This document shows positions 1 through 12,029 of a stretch of DNA of 64,000 nt, piece after piece. Every line of letters starts with the position of its first letter. Position 1 is the first letter of the stretch. The position numbers were made by a program, and so were the translations under genes. The DNA is from Arabidopsis thaliana (taxonomy: Eukaryota > Streptophyta > Magnoliopsida > Brassicales > Brassicaceae): assembly GCF_000001735.4 (NCBI RefSeq), contig NC_003075.7, forward strand, positions 311,001 through 375,000. Direction: 5' to 3'. Below the pieces are notes generated by a model, which saw only the letters and a list, made by a program, of their open reading frames with translations, was not told where the DNA came from and searched no databases.

Positions 1-1202
1 TATTTCGGTTACAGAATTTATTATCCATTTGGTTAATTTCCAATTTTGGTTCGATTTGGTTTGATTCAGTTTGGTTTATTTGCCGAGGCCTATATTACAA
101 TAGATACGAGATTTTTTGGTTAATTACATTTGGATGAAACAATACGAAGCCCAAAGCAAACGAGTGAAAAAAATAGAAGAAAGCTCACATTGGTAAATGG
201 TAATCAAATTTCTGTTTGGCAAATATTGATCCCTTCATATCCTTGCGTGACATAGGATGATAGGAAGTTAGACGTACGTAGATCAGCCACAACGCTTCTA
301 GCAACTTCATGCGTTCCTGTGTTGATGTTCAAAGATAGACCTGTTTGGTTTGTCTAGTGAAAGACAGCAACAAAAAGAGATAAATGTTACATTCTCCAAA
401 TGCAAGCTCTTCATACTATCTAAAGCAGTAAATCCCAATTCATGCTAGTATATTCTCATACTATTCCTCTAAGATCGTGTATAGATACTACTAGAATCAG
501 ATATGCATGATCTTATATCTCTTGTAAAGAATCTTACTTGTATCATTTTCTTAATTCGTGAAAAAGAGATTTCTCTTTCTCTCTACATGGAAGATAGCTT
601 ATTCAAACATATGAAAACATAAAATAATCAATTTACGCGTCTTTCTGATTTTTGTCATATTAGGTTAACCGTGGCGTTGGCTATAATAATAGCAACTGCA
701 AATATCTTTCAATCTTTTTGGAAATTGAATTCCACTTTTTATAAGACAGTACTCACACACACAACACTAGTCCACATTCCATATTGTACAACGTTGTAAT
801 AAATTCCGTCGAAGCCATTCACGTGCTACGCGTCTCCGGAGCGTCGCTTGGGATAGTAATCATCTGAACAAAATACTTTAGTATCACCATCATGGATGGA
901 CCCATAGTATCACTAATCAGTTGCAAAGTAAATTTAGATTTCTATTTTAAGAGTATCTCTTTAAATGGTATCAATTTATGACGATACCCAAAAAAATAGA
1001 ACAATTCAATAGAGATTTTCTATTTAATAGTACTTAATAATTATGGATTAACTTCCAAAGCAGTGCCAACTATACAATAATAACCAAAGACCATTTTTTC
1101 AAAATAACATTGTTAAATTAATAGATCGATTTATGGAAAATTAGCAAATTTCGATAAAATAAATATACTTAAATAATCAATGTAGGTGGAACAATATATA
1201 GA
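1..1202. other. AT-rich intergenic DNA, no gene seen
   Basis: No coding exon or RNA gene is recognisable here. The first 80 bases are rich in TTTGGTT/TTCGGTT words, as often seen in worn ends of plant DNA transposons, but no terminal repeat could be paired. The rest is A/T-rich spacer between the gene off the left edge and the Helitron that starts at 1203. Confidence 0.5.
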
Positions 1203-3268
1203 CTAGATCATAACCCGTGCTATACAGCACGGGCATTAATATTTTATATAAATTAAATTATATATTTTATTTGAATTACATAAGAAATAGTATAGTATAA
1301 AAGTGATGTCATAATATTTTTTAATGTTTTTACTATTTGGATATAATGCTGCATTGGATTGACTTTGTTTAAAAATGTTATTTTTATAATAAATACAACA
1401 TATGTAGTTTTTAAGTAAATGTAAAATTTGTATACGAGTTGTTTTGGTAAGAAACATGTTTCCTTTGTATTAGAAGATTTAATTTTTGGCCTAACTTAGA
1501 ATTATTCTTTGTATAATATTTTGGTTATATTTGTGGATCTAATTGGATCCTATATTAGATTATCTTTGATAGGGCTCACGAAAAAACGGACCCGATAACC
1601 AATCCAATATCCGAACCAAAAAACCGGGTTAGAGCGGGTTAGAATTTTAGGAAATTTCCTTATTGGGTAGAGTTTTATTAAACCCGTGGATATCCGATTG
1701 GTCCAGAAATTACCCGTTACCCAAAAAGGGTATTCAAAAACCCAAACATTAATTTAATATCTAAAATATTAATTATATTTAATCTTAATAGATTATTATC
1801 TAAGATTATAATTATAAATCTAAATATGTCAATTAATTTTGTACCTAAATATCCAAAACAACTAAACTATTCAAAAATTATTTGTTATGTTTGTCAAAAT
1901 TTAGTAAAATATATTCAAATATAATTAAATATATTAAAACTTAACAAATTTTAAAGTTTTTTTTTTTGGAGACCCGCTATCTACATAGAAAATACCCGTT
2001 TCTATTTTTTTGAGTATTTTTAGGACCTGAAACTTTTTATCCAAACTGACCCAAATCCAAATGGACCCGACCCGAACCAGAACCAAATATTTCGAATTAT
2101 TCTATTGGGTAGTAAATCATATACCCATTAATCCCAAACCCGAACAGGTTCTACCCGACGTTACTCATATGTCCAGCTCTATTCTCTGATTTAATTATCT
2201 AAAAACTCCCCAAAAATCATATGTTTTGCTGACTACTTTTTATTCGAAAAATTTTACATTCTCTTCTACCAAAATTATTTCGTAAGACATCCCAAAACCC
2301 TTGGAATAATGATTTCATGAATGAAGAATCCTAATTTGAATATACCAAGAGGTTTTGAAAGGTTTTAAGTTTTTGATAGGTGTGTATGTGAGAAGGTACA
2401 GACATCGTGCTGATAATCTGCTTATTTATAATTTTAACCTCCAGTATATCGCAGGTAGGCTTATATTTTAGTGAAACTAAAAACTTTTATTGTAAAGATG
2501 ATTATAAATATATGATATTATTTTATTTGATTTTAAATGTATAGTAAACTGCGAGTTGTATATGTTTTGTTGATATTATTTATATTGTTTAGTGTTTAAA
2601 ATTATACACTTGTATTTTGATTGTTAATTTTAGAGTTTCACTTGTAGTATACCATCTTGTATTAATATCGATCTAAACCCGTCAATTATAGAATTTTCCA
2701 GCTTGTATTAAAAATTAAATCACATCATACACATAAAAAAATCTAATATATTATTAATTATTGTAGTATATAAGATTATAAATTTTCAAAATAATATATA
2801 TGAAATTGAATATAAATATTCAAATTTTGACCCAGTACTCAGTAGAAAGTTTTCTTAAATCTATTTTTGACCCGTTATAATATTTTTTCATGTATTGAAT
2901 AGTTTATATTCGTTTTTAAAAATTTAAATTATGGCATATTCGAAAAAACTCTAATTATTTTTTTATAACGATGATATTATTTTTCTCAAAAATAGAATCA
3001 TATAAAGATGAGAGGTGAACTATAATAATTAATAAAAATTAATATGATAATTTAGATATTAAATCTAATTTGTTGATTTTAATTGGTTACTTTTTTGGAA
3101 ATTAATAATGTATTTTGTTTTTTAATTAAGTCTAATTAATTAAATTAGTATTTGACTTTTTAGAATTAATTTACTCTTTAAAATTTTATTTCTAATGGCA
3201 TACCTATGTAATTACTTACAAAAAATAAAGTTATATTTAAAATGTACTTCCCAAATAATATAATAGGA
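1203..3268 (-). mobile_element. Non-autonomous Helitron (ATREP-like), 2.07 kb
   Basis: Read on the minus strand, the element starts TCCTATTATATTATTTGGGA at 3268 and ends in CTAG at 1206-1203. A perfect 8-bp-stem hairpin (CCCGTGCT, loop ATAC, AGCACGGG; 1214-1233) lies 7 bp before the terminus. The flanks are A (1202) and T (3269), the A|T target expected of Helitrons, and there is no target duplication. No Rep/helicase ORF is present, so it is non-autonomous. Its 5' end is nearly identical to that of the element at 59789-61085. A hAT-like insertion (1570-2181) is nested inside. The boundaries are read directly; the ATREP family label is from general knowledge. Confidence 0.85.
1570..2181. mobile_element. 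hAT-like non-autonomous insertion nested in the Helitron
   Basis: This 612-bp stretch is rich in ACCCG/CGGGT words, unlike its A/T-rich surroundings. Its ends form a short imperfect inverted repeat: TAGGGCTC on the left and TAGAGCTG inverted on the right. It is flanked by 8-bp near-duplications, ATCTTTGA (1562-1569) and TTCTCTGA (2182-2189), matching at six of eight bases. An 8-bp duplication and short TIRs fit the hAT superfamily. It has no ORF. The superfamily assignment is an inference. Confidence 0.5.
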
Positions 3269-3293
3269 TAAACCTCACTCACTCACATTTGTA

Positions 3294-3301
3294 TAAATAA
3301 A
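3294..3301 (+). promoter_or_regulatory. TATA box of the PMT15 gene
   Basis: TATAAATA lies 104 bp upstream of the PMT15 start codon and only 25 bp downstream of the Helitron end at 3268. Everything upstream of the core promoter for 2 kb is therefore transposon sequence. Confidence 0.6.
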
Positions 3302-3404
3302 AGCATTCATCTTACTTACACATGCAACCAAGAATATAACAAAAGGGAACAAATCACATATTTTGTGAAATCCCAAAGAAAGTTTTTGCTTTCACCGGCC
3401 AGTC

Positions 3405-6400
3405 ATGGGAAACTATCGGTGGCCGTCAAAGCTATCAAAGTTATCACTCAGAGCAAAACAAACGAATCTGTACCGCGTCATTCTAATCGCGATCCTCTGC
3501 GTCACCTTTTACTTCGTCGGAGTATGGCAACACTCCGGCAGAGGAATCTCACGCTCTTCCATTTCTAACCACGAGCTCACGTCCGTGCCCTGCACGTTTC
3601 CTCACCAAACCACACCGATTCTCAACTTCGCCTCCCGTCACACAGCCCCTGACCTTCCTCCGACGATAACGGACGCGCGTGTTGTTCAAATCCCGTCGTG
3701 CGGCGTTGAATTCTCGGAGTACACGCCCTGCGAGTTCGTGAATCGGTCTTTGAATTTCCCAAGAGAGAGGCTTATATACAGAGAGAGACACTGTCCGGAA
3801 AAACACGAGATAGTCAGGTGTCGGATTCCAGCGCCGTACGGTTACAGTTTACCTTTTCGGTGGCCGGAGAGCCGTGACGTGGCGTGGTTTGCTAACGTGC
3901 CGCATACGGAACTAACGGTGGAGAAGAAGAATCAGAACTGGGTAAGGTATGAGAAGGATAGGTTTTTATTTCCTGGTGGTGGTACGATGTTTCCACGTGG
4001 AGCTGATGCTTACATCGACGAGATCGGACGGTTGATAAATCTCAAAGATGGATCAATTCGGACAGCCATTGATACTGGATGTGGGGTAAGTTAAGACTTC
4101 AGATCACTCTGTTTTGTTCCTTGTTGATTTTGTTTCTTTGTACTATTCATGTGATGTCTGTGTTTTTTTTTGGCTCTCTTGTTAATGTTACCATGCTTGT
4201 GTGATGTCATACATTTTGATTTTTTTTCTCTGATTCTTTGACATTTACGCCTCATATTTATTTTTGCAAGTATGTGATTATTTGTTTTGGGTTATGGAGT
4301 GTGTTTAGTGGAACTAGTTGTATACATTTTGATGATTGTGCAATTACATTGAAATCATCTATTGATGTTTCCTTTGTTCATAGATTTATGCAAATATGTA
4401 TAAACTATTCTATTTATCAATTGATCTAGGTCAAAGCAGAGAAATTTATTTCCAATTTCGCCTGTGATACCCTATTAATTAGATGTATACTATTTAATTT
4501 TTGTAAGGATGAGAATTTTGGTCAGTTGTGTAATTTATGACTAGAAGAATATTCTGACACAGCAGAGTGAGAGTGATGGATAGGATTGTCTTGATACGAA
4601 ATTTATAGAATGGAAAGTCACAAGTAGATAAAAATCAATAGGATCAAAACTAGAAACGTTTTCCTAATTTTCTGTTTCTCTTATTGGCAACGAATAACAA
4701 ATTTTGATTTTCTATTTTTATTGTATAATCAGGCTGTAATGTTTTTTATCAGTACCTTTTAATCCCAACAAGTAATTAAATTGCATTACAGCTAAGTAAA
4801 TGCTGGTTTAGACTTTAGAGTCATCAGATAGAAAATGTGGATTTCTTAGCATCGATAGTTTCAATCTTCATATGGAAGTAAAGTGGTCAAAAGACTTTTA
4901 AACTGTTTTTTTTGTCTTATTGATGTAAATGGGTAAATTTAATTCTAGCGTTTACGATCATAGGTTATGTAAATTTATCGACTGTCTCTAAAGTCTAAAC
5001 TAATGATGCTAATAGGTAGCGAGCTTTGGGGCGTATCTAATGTCGAGGAACATAGTAACGATGTCGTTTGCACCAAGAGACACACACGAAGCTCAGGTTC
5101 AGTTCGCACTTGAGAGAGGAGTCCCTGCCATCATAGGAGTGTTAGCCTCTATTAGGCTCCCATTTCCGGCCAGAGCCTTCGACATTGCTCATTGCTCTCG
5201 ATGTCTCATTCCTTGGGGCCAATACAGTAAGTTCACACTCACCCTCTAGTCACACTCTCTTTTTTTGCAGCTGTTTTGTTATGTATGTGTGTTTTGACTA
5301 CTGTTTGGTGTGAGCAGACGGGACGTATCTCATAGAAGTGGATAGGGTACTGAGACCGGGGGGGTATTGGATTTTGTCGGGACCGCCGATTAACTGGCAG
5401 AGACACTGGAAGGGTTGGGAAAGAACTAGAGACGATCTCAACTCGGAGCAGTCTCAGATCGAGAGGGTGGCTAGGAGCTTGTGTTGGAGGAAATTGGTGC
5501 AGAGAGAGGATCTTGCGGTTTGGCAGAAACCTACCAACCATGTTCACTGTAAGCGCAATCGGATAGCTTTAGGACGCCCTCCGTTCTGCCACCGGACACT
5601 ACCCAACCAGGGCTGGTATATAAGATTACTAGACAAGAGGAGATGGTCTTACTAGAAAGGAAGATTTTATATTTGACTAGATCATGGTTTGTTCTGTTTT
5701 GGGTTTTCAGGTACACTAAGCTTGAAACCTGTTTGACGCCGTTGCCGGAAGTAACAGGATCTGAGATCAAAGAAGTAGCGGGTGGACAGTTGGCGAGATG
5801 GCCTGAGAGATTGAATGCTCTTCCTCCGAGGATCAAAAGTGGAAGCTTGGAAGGGATCACTGAGGATGAATTTGTCAGCAACACAGAGAAATGGCAGAGA
5901 AGAGTGTCTTACTACAAGAAATATGACCAACAGCTAGCGGAGACGGGAAGATACAGAAACTTTCTCGACATGAACGCTCATCTTGGAGGTTTCGCCTCAG
6001 CCTTAGTCGATGATCCTGTATGGGTCATGAATGTTGTCCCCGTGGAGGCCAGTGTTAACACCCTTGGAGTTATCTATGAGCGAGGATTGATTGGAACGTA
6101 TCAAAACTGGTAAGGTTACTATTCCTAATAACCGAATACACATTTTTTTGGGAAGCATTCATTGATTCTTTTTTATTTCTTAAACTCTTAACAGGTGTGA
6201 AGCAATGTCAACTTACCCAAGGACATACGATTTCATCCATGCCGATTCGGTGTTCAGTCTGTACAAAGACAGATGTGACATGGAAGATATCTTGCTAGAA
6301 ATGGACAGGATTCTAAGACCAAAGGGAAGCGTGATCATCAGAGACGACATTGATGTGCTAACCAAAGTGAAGAAGATTACAGATGCGATGCAATGGGAAG

Positions 6401-6507
6401 GGAGGATAGGAGATCATGAAAACGGACCTCTTGAAAGAGAGAAGATTTTGTTTCTTGTGAAGGAGTACTGGACCGCACCTGCGCCTGATCAGTCATCAGA
6501 TCCTTGA
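3405..6507 (+). CDS. PMT15: Golgi pectin-type methyltransferase, DUF248 family
   Basis: Five exons (3405-4085, 5016-5226, 5318-5615, 5711-6109, 6195-6507) give 633 aa with all junctions in frame. The protein is a type II Golgi membrane protein: a short basic cytosolic tail, one membrane anchor at about residues 22-40 ([16 protein letters not shown]), then a luminal putative SAM-dependent methyltransferase domain. The SAM-binding glycine motif [15 protein letters not shown] spans the first intron junction, followed by the family signatures [24 protein letters not shown] and, near the C terminus, [17 protein letters not shown]. The family (QUA2/QUA3-related) is thought to methylate homogalacturonan. 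Length and sequence match Arabidopsis PMT15 (AT4G00750) as I recall it. The ATG at 3405 opens the only frame leading into the anchor. Substrate is inferred from family. Confidence 0.93.
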
Positions 6508-6770
6508 TCAAGCTTGGAATAATTCATAAAATTTGTAGCTCCATTCTTTTTTCTTCAAATGTTTTGTACACACTAATCGACTTTGGGGGAAAGAAGAAAC
6601 AAACACCCGCTAAATTGTTTCAAACCGGAGATTCATTGCGACTTTGTGAGAAAATGAACTAGAGAGTTTACTACAAAGTGTGTCCACTATGCAGTTAGCT
6701 ACGAAAGCGCTTACAGACTTACAGTACACTGAACTTCAACTTTCTGCTATCATCATCTCAGGTTATATTG

Positions 6771-9700
6771 CTACACCAGCAGTTCCAGAAACAACGCTTC
6801 TTGTTTGTTGGTGAGGCTGAGTTCCTCAAAGGTTAAGGCACCGTCTTGAATGCTGAAAGCACGTCGAGGATATGGTCTAACCTGTTTACCAAAAACAATT
6901 ACACCATTTCTAAAGCTTGTAGTATCAGAAAATATAAACCAAAATGAGGGGGATGGCAAAACTCGAATCCTTAGAAATTGCAATGAAATAATGCATGAGA
7001 ATATTTATCGCACATCACAGGGCTTACCACTCTATATGTGCCAGGTTTGACTAATCCAGCAGCATCTATGAAGTCAAAAAGGTACTGCAATTCAAGAAAC
7101 AACTGTTAGGGAAGCTTGAATACGTAAAAATTGATTACCTCGCTAATCACTTGAGAGTTGAGACTCACGAACTTCACCTTAAGCTTGTCTGATTTGAGAA
7201 AGCGACGACCATGACGGCTGCTATCTGGCATTCTAACAAGTAGAGTGATGGCATCTTCATTTTCACCAGACGGCTCAATGGGAAGCGCTGCCTTTCTCTC
7301 AGGTTCCTGCCACAAGTGAGGTACCCAAAACAGTGAAAATGAGAACAAACAATAAAATTGACAAAACAAAGGAATATCAGCTTTCACCGGACAGGGCATT
7401 ACAAACCCAAAATAACTAACGGATACCTAAGATATGGATTTCTTCTAGTCATGGAATCAATGTTAATCACATCTTACAACCATTTTGCTTTAACATTCAC
7501 TATGATCATATATTGACTGATAGACTGAGCATATAGAATTTGTTGATGGTTGAAAATATACGGGATCACTCTGATTACAAGCCCTATTTTTGTACATAGA
7601 GTTCTACCTATGGGCTTATGGAAGAGGAGTTGTTCACAGCCTGGACTATGTTCATGTCAACTTTCACGTTCCATCTAATGAATGCCTCCAAAGAAAATCA
7701 AATTACCTCTCTAACAACCCTCTGATTCGGAGATTGTGACTCCTTGTGAATTCCAAGTTGATTATTATGTGAAGCACTTTCGTTAGCTACTCCACCAAAG
7801 ATTGCTTTTTCCAGCATTATTGCCTCTTGTAGCTCTTTTGACGGAATGCCACCCCACTAGTAGCAGTCGAGAAACAGGAGGTGAAAACAGGGTAAGAAGA
7901 ACACATGATCAACTAGAAGCTAGTCACTAAGAAGATGTTAATTTGTTCTTGACTGGCTACTTTCACTGTTTAGAATAATCGAACTCGTTTTGAATGATTT
8001 ACCTCTTCAGGATAAGAACCTTCACTATTCTGGAGATCATGTCTGTGCTGAGAGCTGGAATTAATTGGCTGCTTTTGGTTCATGTCTTCACGGTTGTCTT
8101 GCACTGAAGAGCTACCAGGCTTCAAGTAAAAAAGTTTTAGTAAGCGAGATAGCTTAAAGAGTTTCTACACTATATTAAGAAGAAATTAACAAAACTGTGG
8201 GCTAACTTAGTCCGTAACATGGATATCGACCACCTAAATTGGTGAAAACTGTAAAGGGAAAACTATACTAATGAGCATGCATATATATTATTAGATAGCT
8301 TATGAACCAGAAGGCTGGAAGATTGAAGCTTATTAGAGGTGGCGCACAAAAAAAAGAAAGAAGCTTATTAGAGGTGAAGATAATTTAGTTTCACACCTGA
8401 TATCTAGTACTTTCATTTGTATTAGACTGACATGGGTCATGATGCTCCACGGACTGAGGCATAAATTCAGCTAGTTGGTCTCGCAACACACTCTCATGCT
8501 CTTCCATCTGAGAGCCATTGATGATAAGGTAAGACATTGCCTACATCGTATATAGCAGATGAAATATCTATCAATGCCTACCTCTAAGGACATCGAAATT
8601 GCACGGGCAATGTCTTCATCTTCCCGGTTAATAACCTCTCTTGGAGATAAAACGCTAGATGGATTCTGCATTAACAAAAAAAGAAAAAGTAAAACTATGT
8701 GAAGCTCATGCAAACTAGGAGCTAGATAGGGTGAAGCTAGAATACTATACATTGTCCAAACTATATCTTGTGTTAAGACGACCCTCTTGAAAATCCTTCT
8801 TCGAGGCCTCAATGGCAGCTCTGATCATTTCTTCCTCTGCATCGTTACTATGGACGGGTGAGTCAGCATCCCTATGTGTCCCACCATGGACCTGGGATCC
8901 ATAGCTTGGTGAATGCCTAGCATAACCGTCTCCAACCGCTCCAAGTCCAGGAGGACGAGTGTGATCATTTCCCCAGGTAGAGTGAGCAGGGAACCCAGTG
9001 ACTTCTCCAGTGTGAGATGATGGAGAAGGACTTCCAGAGAGAGCAGAGCCACTGAGCTGCCTAAGGATATTCCGTCTGTAATTGGGATCTAGAAGCAAAG
9101 ACGGTCTAAAAGCCCGAGCAGCCGAGAGTATAGATGGAAGTGCGCCAGGGACTGGCCTAGACTCGTTAACTGGCCTAGTCTCGCTACCACGAACGTGATT
9201 GTTATCTTCCACAACATTGTAGTCTGAACGAGTGTCTAAGCTTGAGTCATCATAACTGGAAGGACAATCCAAAAGAGAAAGGCAACAAAACAAAGAGCTT
9301 ATACACCATGAAAAACAAAAAAACAAAAAAACAAAGAAGCGAAACTCAAAAACTCTTAGAAAGATTGAGAAACATACATGCTTCTTTCGACATCTCTAAA
9401 GTGGGCATTGATCGCTTCAGGGAGATTATTGCCATGTTCCTGATCAAATTTCACAGAATTTCAACTTCTAGTAGTGTGCAATAACGCAACGAATCATAGA
9501 TCTACACTGATAGACTAACTAAAACCCTAACTCTCCCAATTCAATGACATTTCAAATCTATCATCAGCAATTACACATTTGATCGCAGAACTAACCACAT
9601 CTTCTCTAGGTAACTACCGTCAATCTTGGCATAAGGCATTTCACGAAATTGCCAGTCACGTCCTCTCGGAGAACCGGATAGAGAGAGAGAGATAAAGAAA

Positions 9701-9793
9701 AGAAAGAACCTCAAGTCTCTGAATCGCGAGTGACTCGGACGCGCCAGTGATGCTCATGTAAGATTGGATAGCGTCTCTCGTCGGACTCACCAT
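6771..9793 (-). CDS. PUX9: UBX-domain protein, p97/CDC48 adaptor with UBA-like and UIM motifs
   Basis: Ten exons on the minus strand (9793-9710, 9439-9378, 9255-8751, 8665-8582, 8507-8397, 8119-8003, 7856-7707, 7306-7178, 7084-7028, 6881-6771) give 469 aa in frame. The N terminus is a UBA-like fold ([20 protein letters not shown]) followed by a proline/serine-rich linker. Ubiquitin-interacting motifs appear at about 187-205 ([17 protein letters not shown]) and 231-244 ([14 protein letters not shown]). The last 100 residues are a UBX domain, beginning [17 protein letters not shown] and ending before a short LFLELLV tail. PUX proteins recruit CDC48 to ubiquitylated clients. I recall this locus as PUX9 (AT4G00752); the symbol is less certain than the family. 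A 19-bp A-rich insertion with a duplicated target sits in the intron at 8325-8375. Confidence 0.85.
8325..8375 (+). mobile_element. Micro-insertion with 16-bp target duplication in a PUX9 intron
   Basis: GAAGCTTATTAGAGGT occurs at 8325-8340 and again, without mismatch, at 8360-8375. Between the copies is GGCGCACAAAAAAAAGAAA (8341-8359). A 7-bp body with an A-rich tail between perfect direct repeats is the layout of a LINE/SINE insertion by target-primed reverse transcription, reduced almost to its tail. The mechanism is inferred. Confidence 0.6.
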
Positions 9794-10120
9794 CTCCGCC
9801 GGAGAAATCGAACAACAAATGATTCACCGGGAATTATGGAAGCAACGGTGTTCTCACTTCTAAGATTAGTTCAACTGATTCGAACCGACGGTGATGAGTC
9901 GCCACAACGGTGACGTAATCACTATTTAATTTTAAATTCAATTTTGTGTTAAATAAAATAATAATAATTTACGTTAGTCATTATTATCGATTCGACGTTC
10001 TTTCAATCTTTTGTTCCACTCGATAAAACTCTTCGAGTTCCGTAGAAGTCATGATTGCTTCTGTTCCTTTATGCTCTTCACAAATACAGTAGAAGATTAA
10101 AAAAAAAAAACTCGAACAAA
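9794..10120. other. PUX9 5' flank and spacer
   Basis: This stretch holds the PUX9 leader (to roughly 9880) and A/T-rich spacer. It ends in an A12 run (about 10099-10110) just before LINE sequence begins near 10121. No gene was seen. Confidence 0.5.
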
Positions 10121-10818
10121 GAAAAGTTCTCTACTAAAGATACTTGGAATCATATTCGCACTACCTCGAACACAGTGGCTTGGCATAGAGGTGTATGGTT
10201 TACACATGAAACGCCGAAACACTCCTTCTCGGTTTGGTTGGCAGCTCATGATCGACTTGCTACCGGTGACCGTATGCAAAAATGGAACAAAGATGCAGTG
10301 GGAGATTGTTACTTCTGTACGAACTGCCTGGAGTCCAGAGATCATCTCTTTTTTTCTTGCAGCTATACAGCTGGAATTTGGGAAGCGCTTGCTCGAGGAT
10401 TGCTTCAGCATCACTACACAAGTGATAGGCACCAACTGCTCAACCTAGTCTCAGCCCATCGCAAGGATAAGGTAACTTGTTTCTTGGTGAAATACATCTT
10501 CCAAACCTCCGTTTATACCATCTGGCATGAGAGGAATCGAAGACGTCATAATGAAGCTCCAAAATCTGCTCTCATTCTTATTCAATGGATCGACAAACAA
10601 ATGCGCAACAGAATCACCACCATTCAACGCCACAAGGACCATCGATATGAGGCCACCTTCCAACGATGGCTTCAAAGTCGAAGTTAATCGCAAAGCTTAC
10701 TCTTTCTACTTCCTGTTTTCAATCTCTCTCGTATAAATTATAAGTTGCACTCGTTGTAAAAACGCAATTTTCTTTTAAATCTAATTTAACATTACTTTAA
10801 AAAAAAAAAAAAAAAAAC
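10121..10818 (+). mobile_element. 5'-truncated LINE (non-LTR retrotransposon) 3' end with poly-A
   Basis: An open frame enters from the 5' break and runs to a stop at 10687. It encodes the C-terminal part of a plant LINE polyprotein, including FSTKDTWNHIR, HSFSVWLAAHDRLATGDRM and the zinc-binding zf-RVT pattern CYFCTNCLESRDHLFFSC. A ~110-bp 3' UTR follows, then a terminal A20 run (about 10799-10818). A 5' truncation and a poly-A tail are typical of LINE insertion. No stop interrupts this 190-codon piece, so it is fairly young. I could not define a clean target duplication because the 5' junction also abuts an A run. Confidence 0.8.
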
Positions 10819-10868
10819 CTAATTCGTTTCCCTACTATTCTCAAGCCTCTCATACTTTTTTCTGAGAC

Positions 10869-12029
10869 ATGAAGTGTTCTTTAGAAGATGGAGATGGTTC
10901 GAGAAAGACTTGATCACAAAAGAGGCAACGAAAATGTTCGGTAACGGGGACGTTGCTAGATCTTGATGTTCTTGATTGTCCTATTTGCTACGAGCCACTC
11001 ACTATTCCTTTATTTCAGGTTACGTTTTGATTATTTACATTGCTAATTGACTTCATAGAGTTTCCTTTTATAGTCATTTAGTATAAGATCGATCCTGATT
11101 TTGTAAGCTTGCTTTAGCTTTTACATGCAGTAGCATCTCATTTTCAGTTTTATACAGATTACATATATTTTGAGTGCCTTGATTTTTTCATTATCTTTTA
11201 ATATGATTGCTAGTTTATATATATAGCGCAAATTAAGAGTTGGTTGATATTTACTGTGACGACAATTTTGAGTTGGTTATTTTTACCTTCGATTCAAAAA
11301 TTGAAAATCTTTGCTTTTATTTAATAGGCTTTGATATGAATTTGATTGCAACTCTTTGGTTTTGTACTTCAGTGTGATAATGGACATGTAGCTTGCGGTT
11401 TTTGCTGGCTCAAACTCGGAAAGAAATGTCCTGCATGTGCTTTACCCATTGGAAACAAACGTTGCAAAGCAATGGAGAGTGTTCTCAAATCAGTCATCGT
11501 CCCATGCCGAAACGCAAAGTTAGGTTGCACTAAGAATGTTCCTTATGGGAGAGACTCAAGTCATGAGAAGGAATATTGCAGTTTCTCTCTATGTTCTTGC
11601 CCTGAAATCAAAGAATGCAAATACACTGGCTTATACAAAGAGATCATATCCCACCCTTTAAAACCCGATTGTTTTTTCACCTTTGGTGAACCGAGGGATG
11701 TGCGAATGGCGATAAACGATAAGTCTTTGGTTCTTATAACGCTTACAAAGACTTTATTGTTCGTTGTGCAATGTTTTAGAGAGCCAAACGGTGTTTATGT
11801 GGCTGTAAATTGTATTGCACCATTGGCTCCTGAAGTGGAGAAGTTCTCATATCGAATCTCTTACTCGTTTGATGGACGCACTTGTTGTCACGAATCGCCG
11901 GAGATGAAGAGAATTCTTGAAGTGAGTTTTGAAACCCCTAAAGATAAAAATGTCATGTTTGTTCCTAATAGTTTATTACGTGGTGAAGTGTTGGAGATGG
12001 AGCTTTGTATATCGCAAGTTAAATCATGA
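10869..12029 (+). pseudogene. SINA-like RING E3 ubiquitin ligase, broken by one early stop
   Basis: Two exons (10869-11018 and 11373-12029) with a clean GT-AG intron would encode about 269 aa. The RING finger is complete and split by the intron: LDCPICYEPLTIPLFQ in exon 1, then CDNGHVACGFCWLKLGKKCP in exon 2. A SIAH-type zinc-binding region and a C-terminal SINA-like domain follow, ending at TGA 12027-12029. The frame starts at ATG 10869 but codon 15 is TGA (10911-10913), and no other in-frame ATG precedes the RING. Everything else is intact. SINA-like genes form tandem families in Arabidopsis. LINE fragments lie on both sides. The stop could be strain-specific. It is most likely a recent pseudogene, or translated only by readthrough. 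Confidence 0.75.

Noticed and set aside
1236..1457. Minus-strand 73-aa ORF inside the first Helitron
   Set aside because: The Ile/Asn/Tyr/Lys-rich translation follows from A/T-rich DNA. There is no Rep or helicase motif.
10055..10120. LINE ORF beginning at 10055 as a cellular gene
   Set aside because: The ATG-to-LINE frame is accidental flanking sequence running through an A12 tract. The conserved part begins near 10121 and is zf-RVT LINE protein.
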